Source of the DNA: Psychrobacillus sp. NEAU-3TGS
GTDB taxonomy: Bacteria; Bacillota; Bacilli; Bacillales_A; Planococcaceae
Length of the DNA: 64,000 bases
Assembly (NCBI RefSeq): GCF_029955155.1
Contig: NZ_JAPNOZ010000012.1
Span: 1-64,000 of the forward strand
Reading direction: 5' to 3'
Under the pieces are notes generated by a model. The model was given only the letters and a program-made list of their open reading frames with translations. It had not been told where the DNA came from and made no database searches. The translations under genes were made by a program, and so were the position numbers. This document shows, one piece after another, positions 16,101-25,264 of the stretch. Position 1 is the first letter of the stretch, and every line of letters starts with the position of its first letter.

Positions 16101-17250
16101 ATCCTTACTAATAGAAATTGGACTTTTCTCAAAGTGGCGTCTTGTCACTGGAATAATCCTGTCCGCTATTTTATCAGCAGTCTCTTTATTCTTTATTAAA
16201 AATGCGGTGGTAGGCTTTGTTAATACTTCAGTAGTTGGTAGTGGAATGGTTACTGAATTTATTACTTTATTCGGTAAGAGGAGAGTTTATAATATCCTGT
16301 ATTCTCCTTGGCCTTTCCTTCTTAAACAGTTAAGTTTTTTTATAGTCTTCATGTTTTATTTTTTCTTATTTTACCAACATGAAAAAAGAAGACAATTTTT
16401 AAAATCCCTCAATCAGCTGATTGCTGATACTAAAAAATATGTTAGCAATCCAGAGATAGTGTTTGAACCTGTTTATCAAAACAAGTATTTGTTGCAATTA
16501 ACAGAAAGTATTAATATGATCATTAGTAAAATGGATACCCTGATAGAGGAAGAACGAAATGCCCAGAGAACAAAAAACGAGCTAATTACGAATATCTCCC
16601 ATGACCTTCGAACTCCACTGACTTCTATACTTGGTTACTTGTCTCTTATTACGGAAGACAAATATAGAGACGAAGTAGAACTTAGGCATTACATTGATAT
16701 TGCTTATGAGAAATCAACCCTACTGCATAGGTTAATTCAGGATTTATTTGAATATACGAGAGTACAAAATCATCAGCTAAAAGTAAAAAAGGAACCGCTT
16801 AATATAAAGGAAATGCTTGGGCAGCTTGTTGAACACTATCGTATCGAGTTAGTGCAGAGGCAGTTCGTTTGTAATGAGACATATAGTTCTGAACCACTTA
16901 TTGCTGAAGGAGATGGGAATCTACTTATTCGTGTTTTTGAGAACCTGTTATCGAATGCTTTAAAATACGGAATAAAGAAAAAACAAATTGATATTTTCGC
17001 TACTTTAGACAATAAGTGCATTTTAGTAGAAGTTATAAGTTACGGGAATACGATCCCAGCTACGGATTTACCTCATATATTCGAAAGATTTTATCAGGTA
17101 GATAAATCACGTAGCATGTATTCTGAAAGTTCTGGATTGGGGCTTGCTATTGCTAAGAGCATTGTTGAAATACATAATGGCGAAATACATGTGGTAAGTG
17201 ACGAAGAAAAAACCGTTTTTTCAGTTTATCTTAAGCGCCTTAAAAGTTGA
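16090..17250 (+). CDS. Sensor histidine kinase, VanS-like
   Basis: A membrane kinase of about 386 residues has two N-terminal helices (about residues 17-40 and 77-97) enclosing a short external loop, then HisKA (ELITNISHDLRTPLTSILGY, phosphoacceptor H) and HATPase_c (ENLLSNALKYG N-box, GLGLAIAKSIVEIHNGE G-box). It overlaps the regulator gene. The TTG at 16090 (12 bases after GGGGAG) is my preferred start; TTG codons at 16060 and 16078 are alternatives. It pairs with the VanR-like regulator. The signal is unknown, but the short external loop resembles VanS more than large-sensor kinases. Confidence 0.87.
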   Translation: MVIRSLLIEIGLFSKWRLVTGIILSAILSAVSLFFIKNAVVGFVNTSVVGSGMVTEFITLFGKRRVYNILYSPWPFLLKQLSFFIVFMFYFFLFYQHEKRRQFLKSLNQLIADTKKYVSNPEIVFEPVYQNKYLLQLTESINMIISKMDTLIEEERNAQRTKNELITNISHDLRTPLTSILGYLSLITEDKYRDEVELRHYIDIAYEKSTLLHRLIQDLFEYTRVQNHQLKVKKEPLNIKEMLGQLVEHYRIELVQRQFVCNETYSSEPLIAEGDGNLLIRVFENLLSNALKYGIKKKQIDIFATLDNKCILVEVISYGNTIPATDLPHIFERFYQVDKSRSMYSESSGLGLAIAKSIVEIHNGEIHVVSDEEKTVFSVYLKRLKS

Positions 17251-17309
17251 AAAAGTTATTGAGTTTATGAGAGAAGCTTATAGAAAGAATACCGTGTTGA
17301 TTGAAGTTA

Positions 17310-17362
17310 AATATGACCATCATTTCGATGGTCTATTTCTACGTTCAAAACATTGAGGGGAT
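17310..17362 (+). repeat. Dispersed palindromic repeat, middle fragment of type A
   Basis: Only the hairpin TGACCATCATTTCGATGGTC, its T-run and CGTTCAAAACATTGAG remain. It follows the kinase gene by about 60 bases and could serve as its terminator. The rest of the 17251-17575 gap is unremarkable. Confidence 0.75.
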
Positions 17363-17575
17363 ATTTAATTGGAGTTGTATTACGAACAGGAAGGAAATCA
17401 CTATGACAAAAATTAGGAGAAGTTTAAAGATTAGCTCTATGCAAAGTTTTCACTATGAACAACGGCGGTTGTTTGTATAGAGCTAGAAATTGGTTTCCGC
17501 CGAATAGTAACCATTGTTTGTAGGAATGACTTTGCTGCCTTAAAAATTTAATCTATTTTAAGGAGCGTAGCTAAC

Positions 17576-17842
17576 ATGAAATATGTAAATGCAAAAAGCA
17601 TCTTCCCAGTAGAATTATTAAAGGAAATACAGAAGTATGTAAATGGAGAAATGGTTTACATTCCTATTTCTAAGGAATCACACAAGAAATGGGGGGAAAG
17701 CTCAGGGGGTAAAAATTATTTGAACAATAGGAACCGTGAAATCCGTCAACAATTTTCCGAAGGTATGACTATAGACCAACTTTCTGATCAATTTTACCTT
17801 TCCCGTGATAGTATTAAAAAAATTGTTTACTCAAAAAAATAG
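17576..17842 (+). CDS. CD3324-family Mor-like DNA-binding protein
   Basis: This 88-residue protein begins MKYVNAKSIFPVELLKEIQ and has YVNGEMVYIPI, an RNREIRQQFSEGMTIDQLSD helix and a YLSRDSIKKIVY recognition helix. These are the hallmarks of the CD3324/Mor transcription-activator-like family found singly in Firmicutes, often next to acetyltransferase genes, as here. AAGGAG precedes the ATG. The target is unknown. Confidence 0.8.
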   Translation: MKYVNAKSIFPVELLKEIQKYVNGEMVYIPISKESHKKWGESSGGKNYLNNRNREIRQQFSEGMTIDQLSDQFYLSRDSIKKIVYSKK

Positions 17843-17974
17843 ATTTTATATGTCACATTGGATTTTATCTTTTTTTTGTAAAAGATAGTTTATAGTCGTT
17901 TATTATATATATTTATTGGACTGCCTTTTATTACAATTACAGGTATAGAATTGATAGTTGGAAAGGTGTTATAC

Positions 17975-18465
17975 ATGATGTCTGTTATTCTAAAGGAAGT
18001 TTTAGAAATTGAAAAAACTATTTTAAGAAACCTTTACTCTTTGTATCTTCATGACCTTTCAAAGTTCACTTCAATGATTGACATTGGGGTAGACGGTTCT
18101 TTTGAATACGAGAGCCTGGATAAGTTTTGGGACATAGATGGACTTTCCCCATATTTTATTATATTGGATGGTAGTATTATAGGTTTTATATTACTATTGG
18201 AGCGTCCGTTTTTGACAAAGGAAAATGATTTAGGAATAAATGATTTTTTATACTTAATAAGTACAAAGGTAAAGGATTGGCCGCTAAAGCTGCGGTAAAA
18301 TTGTTTGAAGAGAAACAAGGGCTTTATTTTGTAATGCAGGTTATTGAAAACAAACGTGCTGTTTCTTTTTGGAAAAAGTTATATCAGGAATTAAATATTG
18401 AGATTAATGAAAGACAAGAGTTAATTGATGATGAGCAGTGTTTAATTCAAACATTTAAGATATGA
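17975..18465 (+). pseudogene. GNAT acetyltransferase, frameshifted
   Basis: The ATG at 17975 follows GGAAAGGTG. The N-terminal part contains DLSKFTSMIDIGVDGSFEYE and LSPYFIILDGSIIGFILLLE. The frame then stops at 18298, but the acetyl-CoA motif continues in the -1 frame as NKYKGKGLAAKAAVKLFEE, then AVSFWKKLYQEL. The T6 run at 18244-18249 needs one more T to join them (DFFILNKYKGKG). The result would be a normal GNAT of about 163 residues. It follows the CD3324 gene in the same direction. Confidence 0.75.
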
Positions 18466-18589
18466 TTCACTAAAAGCAATCCTCAAGAGGTAAGAATTGC
18501 TCATTTGTTAATTAAATTAAAGATTTGAGTTAGTGAAAGAAGGGTAAGTTGAAGTCCAGTCAATATTATAAGGTTTGTGGAAGGTTTGA

Positions 18590-18672
18590 CTTAAACTAGC
18601 GGGTGCTTTACTTCGAGAAGGAGTAAAGTCTTTTTTCTTCTTGAACTAAAGCGGCAGTTTAGTTCAATTAGG
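18590..18672 (+). repeat. Dispersed palindromic repeat, type B
   Basis: CTTAAACTAGCGGGTGC leads into the hairpin GCTTTACTTCGAGAAGGAGTAAAG with TCTTTTTTCTT. The right end is AAGCGGCAGTTTAGTTC. The rest of the 18466-18792 gap shows no gene. Confidence 0.85.
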
Positions 18673-18792
18673 AAAGCCGTTCTCTTATGTTGGATAATGG
18701 ATTTTGTAAAAAAAATTCATTTTTTGAAGGAATTCATTTATACAATAGAGAACTATAGTGTGAATGACAATACTAAAGTAGAGGTGAGTAAC

Positions 18793-19203
18793 ATGGGGTT
18801 TCAGGCTGATAAGATATTCGTAAATTTAGCAGTTAAAGATTTAAATAACACTAAGGCATTTTTCTCTAAATTGGGGTTTGAATTCAATGATCAGTTTACC
18901 AATGAATTTGCAGCAAGCATGATTATTAATGATAATATATTTGCTATGTTGTTAGTTGAAGAACATTTTAAGACTTTTACAAAAAAAGAAATCACCGATT
19001 CTACAAAAAGTAATGAAGCAATCTTGGCACTATCTGTTGAAAGTAAAGAAAAAGTCATTGATATTGTAAACAAAGCTTTAGACGCAGGCGGAAAACCTTC
19101 TAAGGAACCACAAGATCATGGTTTTATGTATGGGTGGAGTTTTGAAGATATTGACGGTCATCTTTGGGAGCTTTTTTACATGGATGAAAGTGCAATAAAA
19201 TAA
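18793..19203 (+). CDS. VOC-superfamily (glyoxalase/bleomycin-resistance-like) protein
   Basis: This 136-residue protein with the beta-alpha-beta-beta-beta VOC pattern begins MGFQADKIFVNLAVKDLNNT and ends DHGFMYGWSFEDIDGHLWEL, typical of the metal-binding end strands. The ATG at 18793 is chosen for the GAGGTGAGT site before it. Members bind metal and small hydrophobic or epoxide substrates; the substrate here is unknown. A terminator follows. Confidence 0.88.
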   Translation: MGFQADKIFVNLAVKDLNNTKAFFSKLGFEFNDQFTNEFAASMIINDNIFAMLLVEEHFKTFTKKEITDSTKSNEAILALSVESKEKVIDIVNKALDAGGKPSKEPQDHGFMYGWSFEDIDGHLWELFYMDESAIK

Positions 19204-19244
19204 TTTTTCCTAAATATAAGTAACCCACAATAAAACGATGGAGG

Positions 19245-19272
19245 AAGCTAGCACAAGGTGTTGGCTTTTTTT
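19245..19272 (+). terminator. Terminator of the VOC gene
   Basis: AAGCTAGCAC / GTGTTGGCTT (with G-U pairs) and TTTTTTT follow the stop by 42 bases. Confidence 0.65.
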
Positions 19273-19311
19273 GTACGTTATGAAGATTAGGTGGAACAGA
19301 GTGAAAGTTGC

Positions 19312-19397
19312 TTATTCAACTAGCAGGTCCTTTAGTTTGAGTTCATTGAGTTGCTAAGGCAGCTCTTTTTCTCATTGCGCTGACGGGACAGGTTAGT
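19312..19397 (+). repeat. Dispersed palindromic repeat, type C
   Basis: ATTCAACTAGCAGGTCC is followed by the inner hairpin GAGTTGCTAAGGCAGCTC with TTTTTCTC and the right end GACGGGACAGGTTAG. The hairpin sequence is unrelated to types A and B. Confidence 0.7.
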
Positions 19398-19462
19398 ATT
19401 ATGTGAAATATCCTTCTGTTCTTATGATAAATAGTATAAATGAATAGTGGCTTGGAGGTGGA

Positions 19463-19642
19463 TTGACGAAACGTACATTAGGAGAGTTTCATATTATTCA
19501 AGCCCTAATAACTTACTTAATTTTTGTTACTCTTGTAGATAGGGTTTATCTCCCTGTTGTAAATGAATTAACAAATCTTCATACTACAGTATCATATAAA
19601 TGGACGTATTCACTAAGGTACGCAACGAGAATTTTGAACTAA
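19463..19642 (+). CDS. Small hypothetical protein, possibly truncated
   Basis: A TTG start follows a near-perfect GGAGGTGG. The 59-residue product TKRTLGEFHIIQALITYLIF... has one hydrophobic segment and then a hydrophilic tail. Its last codons and stop lie inside a repeat fragment (ATTTTGAACTAAAGGGCAG), so the original C-terminus was probably lost when the repeat arrived or recombined. Function unknown. Confidence 0.4.
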   Translation: MTKRTLGEFHIIQALITYLIFVTLVDRVYLPVVNELTNLHTTVSYKWTYSLRYATRILN

Positions 19643-19661
19643 AGGGCAGTCTAGTTGAAGA
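19633..19661 (+). repeat. Dispersed palindromic repeat, right-end fragment
   Basis: TTTGAACTAAAGGGCAG and TCTAGTTGAAGAAAA remain. It supplies the stop codon of the preceding small frame. Confidence 0.7.
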
Positions 19662-19846
19662 AAAATGTATTTATGCTTATCTCTAATGGAAAATTTAATT
19701 AACTGGAACTTCTATTTGTTTCTAACGTATTAAAGTAAAGCAACAATATAGTGGAAGAAAGAATTTGATTTTCACCATAATAAATAGAGTTCAAAATGAT
19801 GTGATTTAACAAGAACTTGTACTGTGATTGAATGGAGGGAGAAAAA

Positions 19847-20071
19847 ATGCTGAAAATATTAAGAATTATCTCATCATTTATTACTTTCGCATTAGCAGGA
19901 TATAGCCTTATTACTAAGAACTTTGAATTTATGCCATATATGCTTTTGTTCTTATGTGTGTCTGTTTTCGTTACGGGGGTTTTGGAGCTAAAAGCAAAAC
20001 GGAAAACAAGGGCGATAATTTCTTTCCTTGCAGTAGCATTTGCATTTTTTGTCGTCATTTATGCTTATTAA
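19847..20071 (+). CDS. DUF3953-type small membrane protein (YczI-like)
   Basis: A 74-residue protein starts at the ATG after GGAGGGAGAAAAA. Three hydrophobic helices are evident (LRIISSFITFALAGYSLI, FMPYMLLFLCVSVFVTGVL, AIISFLAVAFAFFVVIYAY) with a short basic turn (ELKAKRKTR). This is the DUF3953/YczI layout of unknown function. A repeat copy begins at the last base of the stop codon. Confidence 0.75.
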   Translation: MLKILRIISSFITFALAGYSLITKNFEFMPYMLLFLCVSVFVTGVLELKAKRKTRAIISFLAVAFAFFVVIYAY

Positions 20072-20158
20072 GCTAACGAGTGCTTTAGCAAAACAAGTGG
20101 CTGCCTATAAGGGTAGCTTTTTCTTATTGAACTTACAGTGCAGTTTAGTGGAAGAAGG
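20071..20158 (+). repeat. Dispersed palindromic repeat, type D hairpin
   Basis: AGCTAACGAGTGCTTTAGC is followed by the inner hairpin GCTGCCTATAAGGGTAGC with TTTTTCTTATT and the right end GTGCAGTTTAGTGGAAGAAGG. It immediately follows the DUF3953 stop, so it would act as that gene's terminator. Confidence 0.85.
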
Positions 20159-20223
20159 AATTTTTGCCGATGGGAGAAAAATCATATGATAGGAATGTAA
20201 ATGAATCTAGGGGAATAAGTTTT

Positions 20224-20328
20224 ATGATTAAAGAAATTGTTAGACTATATGAACGGGATGATTCAATTCATAATTTATATAACAGGGGCGTTTTTCTAAA
20301 AAGGAATGCTTTTTTCGAATCCAATTAA
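20224..20328 (+). CDS. Possible short reading frame, 34 residues
   Basis: An ATG preceded by AGGGGAATAAG opens MIKEIVRLYERDDSIHNLYN... and stops after FFESN. I recognise no family. It may be the head of a lost gene. The rest of 20329-20515 holds nothing clear. Confidence 0.25.
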   Translation: MIKEIVRLYERDDSIHNLYNRGVFLKRNAFFESN

Positions 20329-20530
20329 AAGGAAGTAAATGTTAATATTATATTAAAGATGGTTGTTCTTCTATTATGGTGGAGAAGGCTTTAATACGAT
20401 ATATTACAATATTAAAAAGGTGAACTTTGGAGGCCCACCACTGCAATAAGGCTTTATCGATATTAAGTTCTTGATATATCCCATCAAGGACATATTATGA
20501 ATCAGTGCTTTAATAAAGGAGTTGTATCAA

Positions 20531-21199
20531 ATGAATGAAAATAAAGGTTCAGAAATAAAACGCTCTTCAAAAGCTGAAAACATTCTACCTCAGATCGATA
20601 GTAAAACTAAGCTAGGCGACTTACGAAAAATCGCGAAGGACATTAAAAAAGATCACGAACTAGCTATGGAACTTTGGTCAACCAAAGTGTTTTTGCCCAG
20701 ACTATTAGCAATCTTAATTATGGATAAAAAACTTCTTTCACAAGAAATGCTAAATAAGCTTGATAAGGATATGCAAACTCACACTTTTGATGAGCGAAAT
20801 AACTTAATGGATTGGTTGATGGCTAATCAGCTCACCAAAGACAAGAAGAGTATTGCATTGATGGAGTCATGGGAAAATAGCCCTTCTGCTCTTCAAAGGC
20901 GAGCCTTCTGGTATTATCAAGGGCGTTTGAGATGGACTGGACAAACACCGCTTGATAACACCGCAGTCTTACTATCTAAATTAGAAGCTAATATTACGCA
21001 GGAAGAACCCGAAGTTCAATGGGCTATGAATTTCACCGCAGGCTGGATAGGCGTTTATGATGAAAAGAATCGTGCACGTTGTATTAATCTTGGTGAGAAA
21101 ACGGGTCTTTACAAAGATGAAATAGTAGCAAAAGGATGTACACCCAGCTATTTACCGGAGTTCATTACGATTGAAGTTAACAAACGACATAACAATTAG
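20531..21199 (+). CDS. DNA alkylation repair protein, AlkD-like
   Basis: This 222-residue helical-repeat protein starts at MNENKGSEIKRSS, with AAGGAG 9 bases before the ATG. Segments LGDLRKIAKDIKKDHELAMELW, RLLAILIMDKKLLSQE, MDWLMANQL and SPSALQRRAFWYYQGRLRW follow the ALK/HEAT-repeat pattern of AlkC/AlkD DNA glycosylases, which excise N3- or N7-alkylated purines. The W...R and D positions of the active cleft cannot be confirmed by eye. It is a single-gene unit. Confidence 0.8.
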   Translation: MNENKGSEIKRSSKAENILPQIDSKTKLGDLRKIAKDIKKDHELAMELWSTKVFLPRLLAILIMDKKLLSQEMLNKLDKDMQTHTFDERNNLMDWLMANQLTKDKKSIALMESWENSPSALQRRAFWYYQGRLRWTGQTPLDNTAVLLSKLEANITQEEPEVQWAMNFTAGWIGVYDEKNRARCINLGEKTGLYKDEIVAKGCTPSYLPEFITIEVNKRHNN

Positions 21200-21322
21200 T
21201 TACCTTTGAAAAATTTATTAAAGTTTAATGCAAAAAATAGAGGAATTCAAAGCACCAATACGAAATTGTAATAAGCGATTGCTCTAATTCAAAAAATAAA
21301 CTAAACATTAGTGAAATCTGCT

Positions 21323-21388
21323 ACTCAACTAACAGGTGCTATACTTCAAGAAGGAGTAAAGCTTGTTTGCTTATTGAGTATAAGAAAG
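21323..21388 (+). repeat. Dispersed palindromic repeat, type B with short right end
   Basis: CTCAACTAACAGGTGC is followed by ACTTCAAGAAGGAGTAAAGC, TTGTTTGCTTATTGAG and then divergence. It lies in the 21200-21596 gap, which otherwise holds only the terminator at 21445. Confidence 0.8.
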
Positions 21389-21444
21389 GGTTTTACATTA
21401 GACGTCGAAATTTTCTCTATTAATTTTGCTGCTTATGTTAAACT

Positions 21445-21477
21445 AAAAAAAGTGCCCCCTTAAGGATTGAGGGGGGG
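21445..21477 (-). terminator. Terminator of the arr gene
   Basis: CCCCCT / AGGGGG with a 9-base loop is followed on the minus strand by CACTTTTTTT. It lies about 120 bases past the arr stop. Confidence 0.6.
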
Positions 21478-21596
21478 ATTTCGATATTAATTGTCCAGTT
21501 TTTTAAAAAATTGACGGGTTCGGAAAGCGTGCAAAAGTAAATTGATTTTTAATTTTATAAATCATTACCTTATAGATAGTATGAATCAATCGTATA

Positions 21597-22000
21597 TTAT
21601 ATTTTTCCTTGTTCACTTAACTTTTTTAAAGATGTAAGCATATGATTTACTTCATCGTCTGAATGTCTTTCCCAAGAACTTAATTCAGCTATTATTTTCA
21701 AAGGAGATTTAGACCGATAAGAACGTGTTGGGTTTCCAGGAAATCTCTTGTCAGTTAAGTTAGGATCATTTTCAAAAGTACCTAATGGTTCTACAACATA
21801 AATTCTTTCTTTTGATTTAGATTTTGCTAATTCAGCACCCCATTTAGCAGCATCTAATGTTGCAGTAAAATATATATAGTTAGATTTTTTATCTTGGTAA
21901 TTTGATAAGTGTTGGGCTTCTAATAAATCTCCAATTTTTAGTTCTGCTTTAGTACCATGAAAAAAGGACCATTATCTAGGACATCTGTTTTGTCATTCAT
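21597..22000 (-). pseudogene. arr: Rifampin ADP-ribosyltransferase Arr, frameshifted near the start
   Basis: From the ATG at 22000 the protein reads MNDKTDVLDNGPFF, then loses frame. In the next frame it continues HGTKAELKIGDLLEAQHL, NYIYFTATLDAAKWGAELA, ERIYVVEPLGTFENDPNLTD and KRFPGNPTRSYRSKSPL, which is Arr through its whole length. Arr inactivates rifamycins by ADP-ribosylating the ansa-chain hydroxyl with NAD. The A6 run (plus strand) near 21960-21966 should be A7 to keep GPFFHGTK in frame. It is either genuinely inactive or a base-call loss, and in the latter case the strain would carry an intact arr. Confidence 0.85.
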
Positions 22001-22175
22001 ACTGATACACTCCTTATATTTTTAGAATTGCGTATAACAATAACAGTATAGTAAGAAAATTGTAGAAAGTGTAGTCTATAAATAACCTGTAAGTAATGGT
22101 ATAATGTAATTAGAGAGAATGATATTGAACAACAACCACCTATTTTTCCGTTTTAATTAGCAATCCCTTTTTAGT

Positions 22176-22270
22176 GGGAAATTATACTTAAACTAACAAA
22201 TGAATTAGTTAAACAAGACCATCAAAATGATGGTCTTTTTTTATATACCATTTAAAGTGTTACATTAAAC
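22176..22270 (+). repeat. Dispersed palindromic repeat, rearranged type A
   Basis: AATTATACTTAAACTAAC precedes TGAATTAGTTAAACAAG, then the hairpin GACCATCAAAATGATGGTC with TTTTTTTAT and AAAGTGTTACATTAAAC. The right module appears before and after the hairpin. The remaining 22001-22550 gap has no recognisable gene. Confidence 0.75.
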
Positions 22271-22550
22271 TCATTATCTCCATGTTTGCATCAAGTTTTG
22301 CTGCTTGCTCGTGTGATTCCAGCCTTTTTTCATCCAATTTATTGTTTAATGGCTTTGATAATAGCGAATACGTCCGTTAGTAAGAAAGAAGCTCCAAAGT
22401 CTGTTTCTTAATGAATGACGGCTCAAAGGAGGTCACTCTACGTAAAATACTGCCCGCTATAGACTAAATTATTTTAATTAATTGACTAAGTCAACTAAAT
22501 GTCGTAATGTATTGTTGTTATTGAATATTCTGGATATAAGGGAGAAATAG

Positions 22551-23480
22551 ATGAAAAAGACTCTATATATAGAAAAAATACGGAAATTTAATCGGTATTA
22601 CGCAAATATCTTAGGAAAAATTGACCAAGATATCTATAATAAACCGTACCCATTAACAGAAGCTCGTATTATCGCAGAACTTTATTACAATAGTGGTTGT
22701 ACATCTAAAGAAATAATTGAAGTACTTGGTGTTGATCGAGGGTTTCTAAGTCGCATTCTTCAAAGGTTCGAAGAAGAACAAATTATTACTAAAAAACAAT
22801 CGGCAGAAGATAAAAGACAATTTAATCTGTATTTAACAACTATTGGTGAAGAAACGTTTCGCAAAATGGAGATAGATGCTAATAGCGAGTTAACAAAAAT
22901 ATTTCAGCATTTATCTGAACCCGAAATGGCTGCTCTTGTATCATCAATGGAAAGAGTTGAGTCCATTTATACAAAAAACGAAAAAGAAAAACCCACAGTA
23001 ATAATTCGACCATTTCAATTAGGTGATGTTGGGTATGTTGCTCAACTTCATGGTGAATTTTATGGGAATCATCATGGATTTTTTCAAATTTTTGAGTATT
23101 ACGTAATGAAGGGTCTAACGGAATTTGTGTATGATTCTTCTGGTGGGGAGTTATGGATTGCTGAAGTAAATGGTGAGCGAGCAGGTTCTATTGCAATCGT
23201 ACAAGATGACGCAAATGCTGCACAGATACGTTGGTTTATCCTAGATAATCACTATCAAGGTCTTGGCATTGGAACAAAATTATTTGAAACAGCCTTCAAC
23301 TTTTGTAAAGAACAAAATTATAAACACATTTATCTGTGGACAATTAGTATGTTAAATGCGGCACGTCATTTATATGCAAAATACGGATTTACGTTGAAAG
23401 AGGAAAAAGAAAACAGCGTCTGGTGTGGTGAAAGACTAATCGAAGAACGATGGGATATAGAATTATCCGATGAAAAGTAA
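22551..23480 (+). CDS. MarR-type regulator fused to a GNAT acetyltransferase
   Basis: This 309-residue protein has an N-terminal MarR winged helix (about 10-145; LTEARIIAELYYNSGCTSKE, VDRGFLSRILQRFEEEQII, DKRQFNLYLTTIGEE) and a C-terminal GNAT domain (about 155-305; QIRWFILDNHYQGLGIGTKL acetyl-CoA loop, HLYAKYGFTLKEEKE). Such fusions are common in Bacillales. They are thought to couple acetylation of a small molecule to regulation, although substrates are rarely known. GGGAGAAATAG precedes the ATG. Confidence 0.92.
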   Translation: MKKTLYIEKIRKFNRYYANILGKIDQDIYNKPYPLTEARIIAELYYNSGCTSKEIIEVLGVDRGFLSRILQRFEEEQIITKKQSAEDKRQFNLYLTTIGEETFRKMEIDANSELTKIFQHLSEPEMAALVSSMERVESIYTKNEKEKPTVIIRPFQLGDVGYVAQLHGEFYGNHHGFFQIFEYYVMKGLTEFVYDSSGGELWIAEVNGERAGSIAIVQDDANAAQIRWFILDNHYQGLGIGTKLFETAFNFCKEQNYKHIYLWTISMLNAARHLYAKYGFTLKEEKENSVWCGERLIEERWDIELSDEK

Positions 23481-23481
23481 A

Positions 23482-23606
23482 ATAACGGAATGCTTTAGTT
23501 AAATCAGACCATCATTTCGATGGTCTATTTTTGCGTCCAAATATTAGGTAGATTACAGCTATCTATTGAGGGTGGTACACTTAATTTAACGGGGCAGTTT
23601 AGGATA
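23482..23606 (+). repeat. Dispersed palindromic repeat, type A
   Basis: ATAACGGAATGCTTTAG is followed by the hairpin GACCATCATTTCGATGGTC with TATTTTTG and AATATTAGGTAGATTACAG, and the right end CGGGGCAGTTTAGG. It follows the MarR-GNAT stop directly. The rest of the gap to 23878 holds nothing obvious. Confidence 0.85.
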
Positions 23607-23878
23607 ATAATATATTTACATTTAGAGGTGTAGTTTATGCTATTAATGTGCTGATAACTCCATTAGTTCAACTATAATCTGGTTGTATTTGTCCTTCTAT
23701 AGCACTTTTATATGCGACATTATGTAGAGTAAACCGAAAGAGCAAGCACGCGAATAAATTCTAATGAATTAATTCTATCTATATTTGTGAGATAGACTGA
23801 TTCATAATAATTCTCCTTTTTAGTTTTATATTACATTTGAAGGTAAGTATCATTTCAGAAGCCTACATTATATTAATA

Positions 23879-23900
23879 GCAACCTTACAGCAACCTTAAG
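23879..23900. promoter_or_regulatory. Direct-repeat candidate binding site for an OmpR-family regulator (VanZ gene)
   Basis: Read on the minus strand, AAGGTTGCTGTAAGGTTGC contains AAGGTTGCT twice with an 11-base period, the spacing OmpR-type dimers use. A TATAAT lies at about 23945. The same TGTAAGGTTG word recurs before the transporter genes at 25188. Inferred. Confidence 0.4.
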
Positions 23901-23988
23901 TCCAACTTTTAGGTCGGGAATTATATTTCATAGAAAAGCACATGTTATAATGGATGGCATAAATTTTTCAAAAAGAGAGGGAGAGAAA

Positions 23989-25137
23989 TTGTCAGCTTAT
24001 TCACAGCCGATTTATGTGGCAGCGATCTTATTTGTAATATTAGCGTTGTTATTATTTGTTCCATGGCTCGTTTATACATATAGAAAATATAATTACTTAC
24101 CGCTTTCAATTACAGTAATTACATTTTCGTTTATTTTTTATTTTCTAGCAGCGCTTTTTCTAGTATTACTGCCACTGCCAGAAGTACGTGATACTTGTTC
24201 AATACAAAAACCTGATACACAGCATTTTTCTCTAATACCATTTCAATTTGTGGTGAATACTTTTAACAATAGTGGTATTGTCTTGTCACAACCAAGTACT
24301 TATATGCAGTTATTTAAACAGCCTTCATTTTTTCAAGCACTTTTCAATTTCTTACTATTGTTACCATTTGGAGTTTACCTGCGTTATTTCTTTCAAGAAA
24401 AAAAGTATTGGAAGAAAGCTTTGGTCTTTACCTTTCTTCTAACGCTATTTTACGAAGTCACTCAGGTAACTGGCATATATGGGATTTATAATTGTGCTTA
24501 TCGAATTTTTGATGTAGATGATTTACTGTTAAATACGACAGGAGGATTACTCGGATTCTTTATTGCTCCTGCTGTGTTATCATTATTTCCGTCTAAGCAG
24601 AAGGTTAATGAAAAAGCAGATGGACTATTAGCCCATGATGAGGTAAAAACGATGTCTGTGTTATTGGCATTTATTATTGATTTATTCATTACTAAAATAA
24701 TCAGCACGATAATTATTGGCTTGTCTTATAATAATGAAATTAGTGACTTTGTTGTAAATACAGTAGTATTGTTTGTGTTATTTTTTGTCGTACCATTGTT
24801 TTGGAGGGGAAATACTTTTGGTACGAAGGTTATGCGGTTTCGCTATGAAAGTAAATTTTCTAAAGCGGAAACAAACAAACGATTGTTTAAACGTTTTGGT
24901 GCAATTTACGTTACCTACTTTATAACAGGTACTGCAAGAATCCTGAATAATTTAGCAGTTCCCATGGACTTTCCTTATTATAAAGCATCTGTATTTTTGT
25001 CGCTTGGAGCATGGGTTATTTATTTTATTTTAACAACGGTCCTACTCTTTCACATTTTGTTAGTCCTATTTAGTAAAGGAAAACGTCGTTTTTATTTCGA
25101 TGAAGCATCTGATTTATATACAACTAGAAAAAACTAA
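23989..25137 (+). CDS. VanZ-like and RDD-domain membrane protein
   Basis: About 382 residues. The TTG at 23989 after GAGGGAGAG gives MSAYSQPIYVAAILF, the usual VanZ-family beginning. Residues about 1-200 are a VanZ-like domain (LPFGVYLRYFF, FYEVTQVTGIYGIYNCAYRIFDVDDLLLNTTGG). Residues about 215-375 are an RDD domain (AFIIDLFITKII, FGTKVMRFRY). VanZ lowers teicoplanin binding in enterococci; chromosomal homologues are envelope proteins of unknown role. It is upstream of, and in line with, a BceAB-like transporter. Confidence 0.88.
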   Translation: MSAYSQPIYVAAILFVILALLLFVPWLVYTYRKYNYLPLSITVITFSFIFYFLAALFLVLLPLPEVRDTCSIQKPDTQHFSLIPFQFVVNTFNNSGIVLSQPSTYMQLFKQPSFFQALFNFLLLLPFGVYLRYFFQEKKYWKKALVFTFLLTLFYEVTQVTGIYGIYNCAYRIFDVDDLLLNTTGGLLGFFIAPAVLSLFPSKQKVNEKADGLLAHDEVKTMSVLLAFIIDLFITKIISTIIIGLSYNNEISDFVVNTVVLFVLFFVVPLFWRGNTFGTKVMRFRYESKFSKAETNKRLFKRFGAIYVTYFITGTARILNNLAVPMDFPYYKASVFLSLGAWVIYFILTTVLLFHILLVLFSKGKRRFYFDEASDLYTTRKN

Positions 25138-25144
25138 TAAAACC

Positions 25145-25173
25145 CCGATTTCCTTAATGGAAATCGGTTTTTT
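25145..25173 (+). terminator. Terminator of the VanZ/RDD gene
   Basis: CCGATTTCC / GGAAATCGG with a 5-base loop and TTTTTT follow the stop closely. The transporter genes downstream therefore have their own promoter. Confidence 0.85.
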
Positions 25174-25187
25174 CGATTTAAGCTTAC

Positions 25188-25217
25188 TGTAAGGTTGGCA
25201 TAAAACTGTTGTAAGGA
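25188..25217. promoter_or_regulatory. Candidate regulator site and promoter of the transporter operon
   Basis: TGTAAGGTTGG and, 21 bases on, TGTAAGGA are two direct copies two helical turns apart. A TATAGTAT at 25226-25233 could be the -10 element. The word matches that in front of the VanZ gene. Control by the nearby two-component system is inferred. Confidence 0.4.
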
Positions 25218-25264
25218 TGAGCATTTATAGTATTCATATCGACAAAATTGAAGGGGTGGAACCA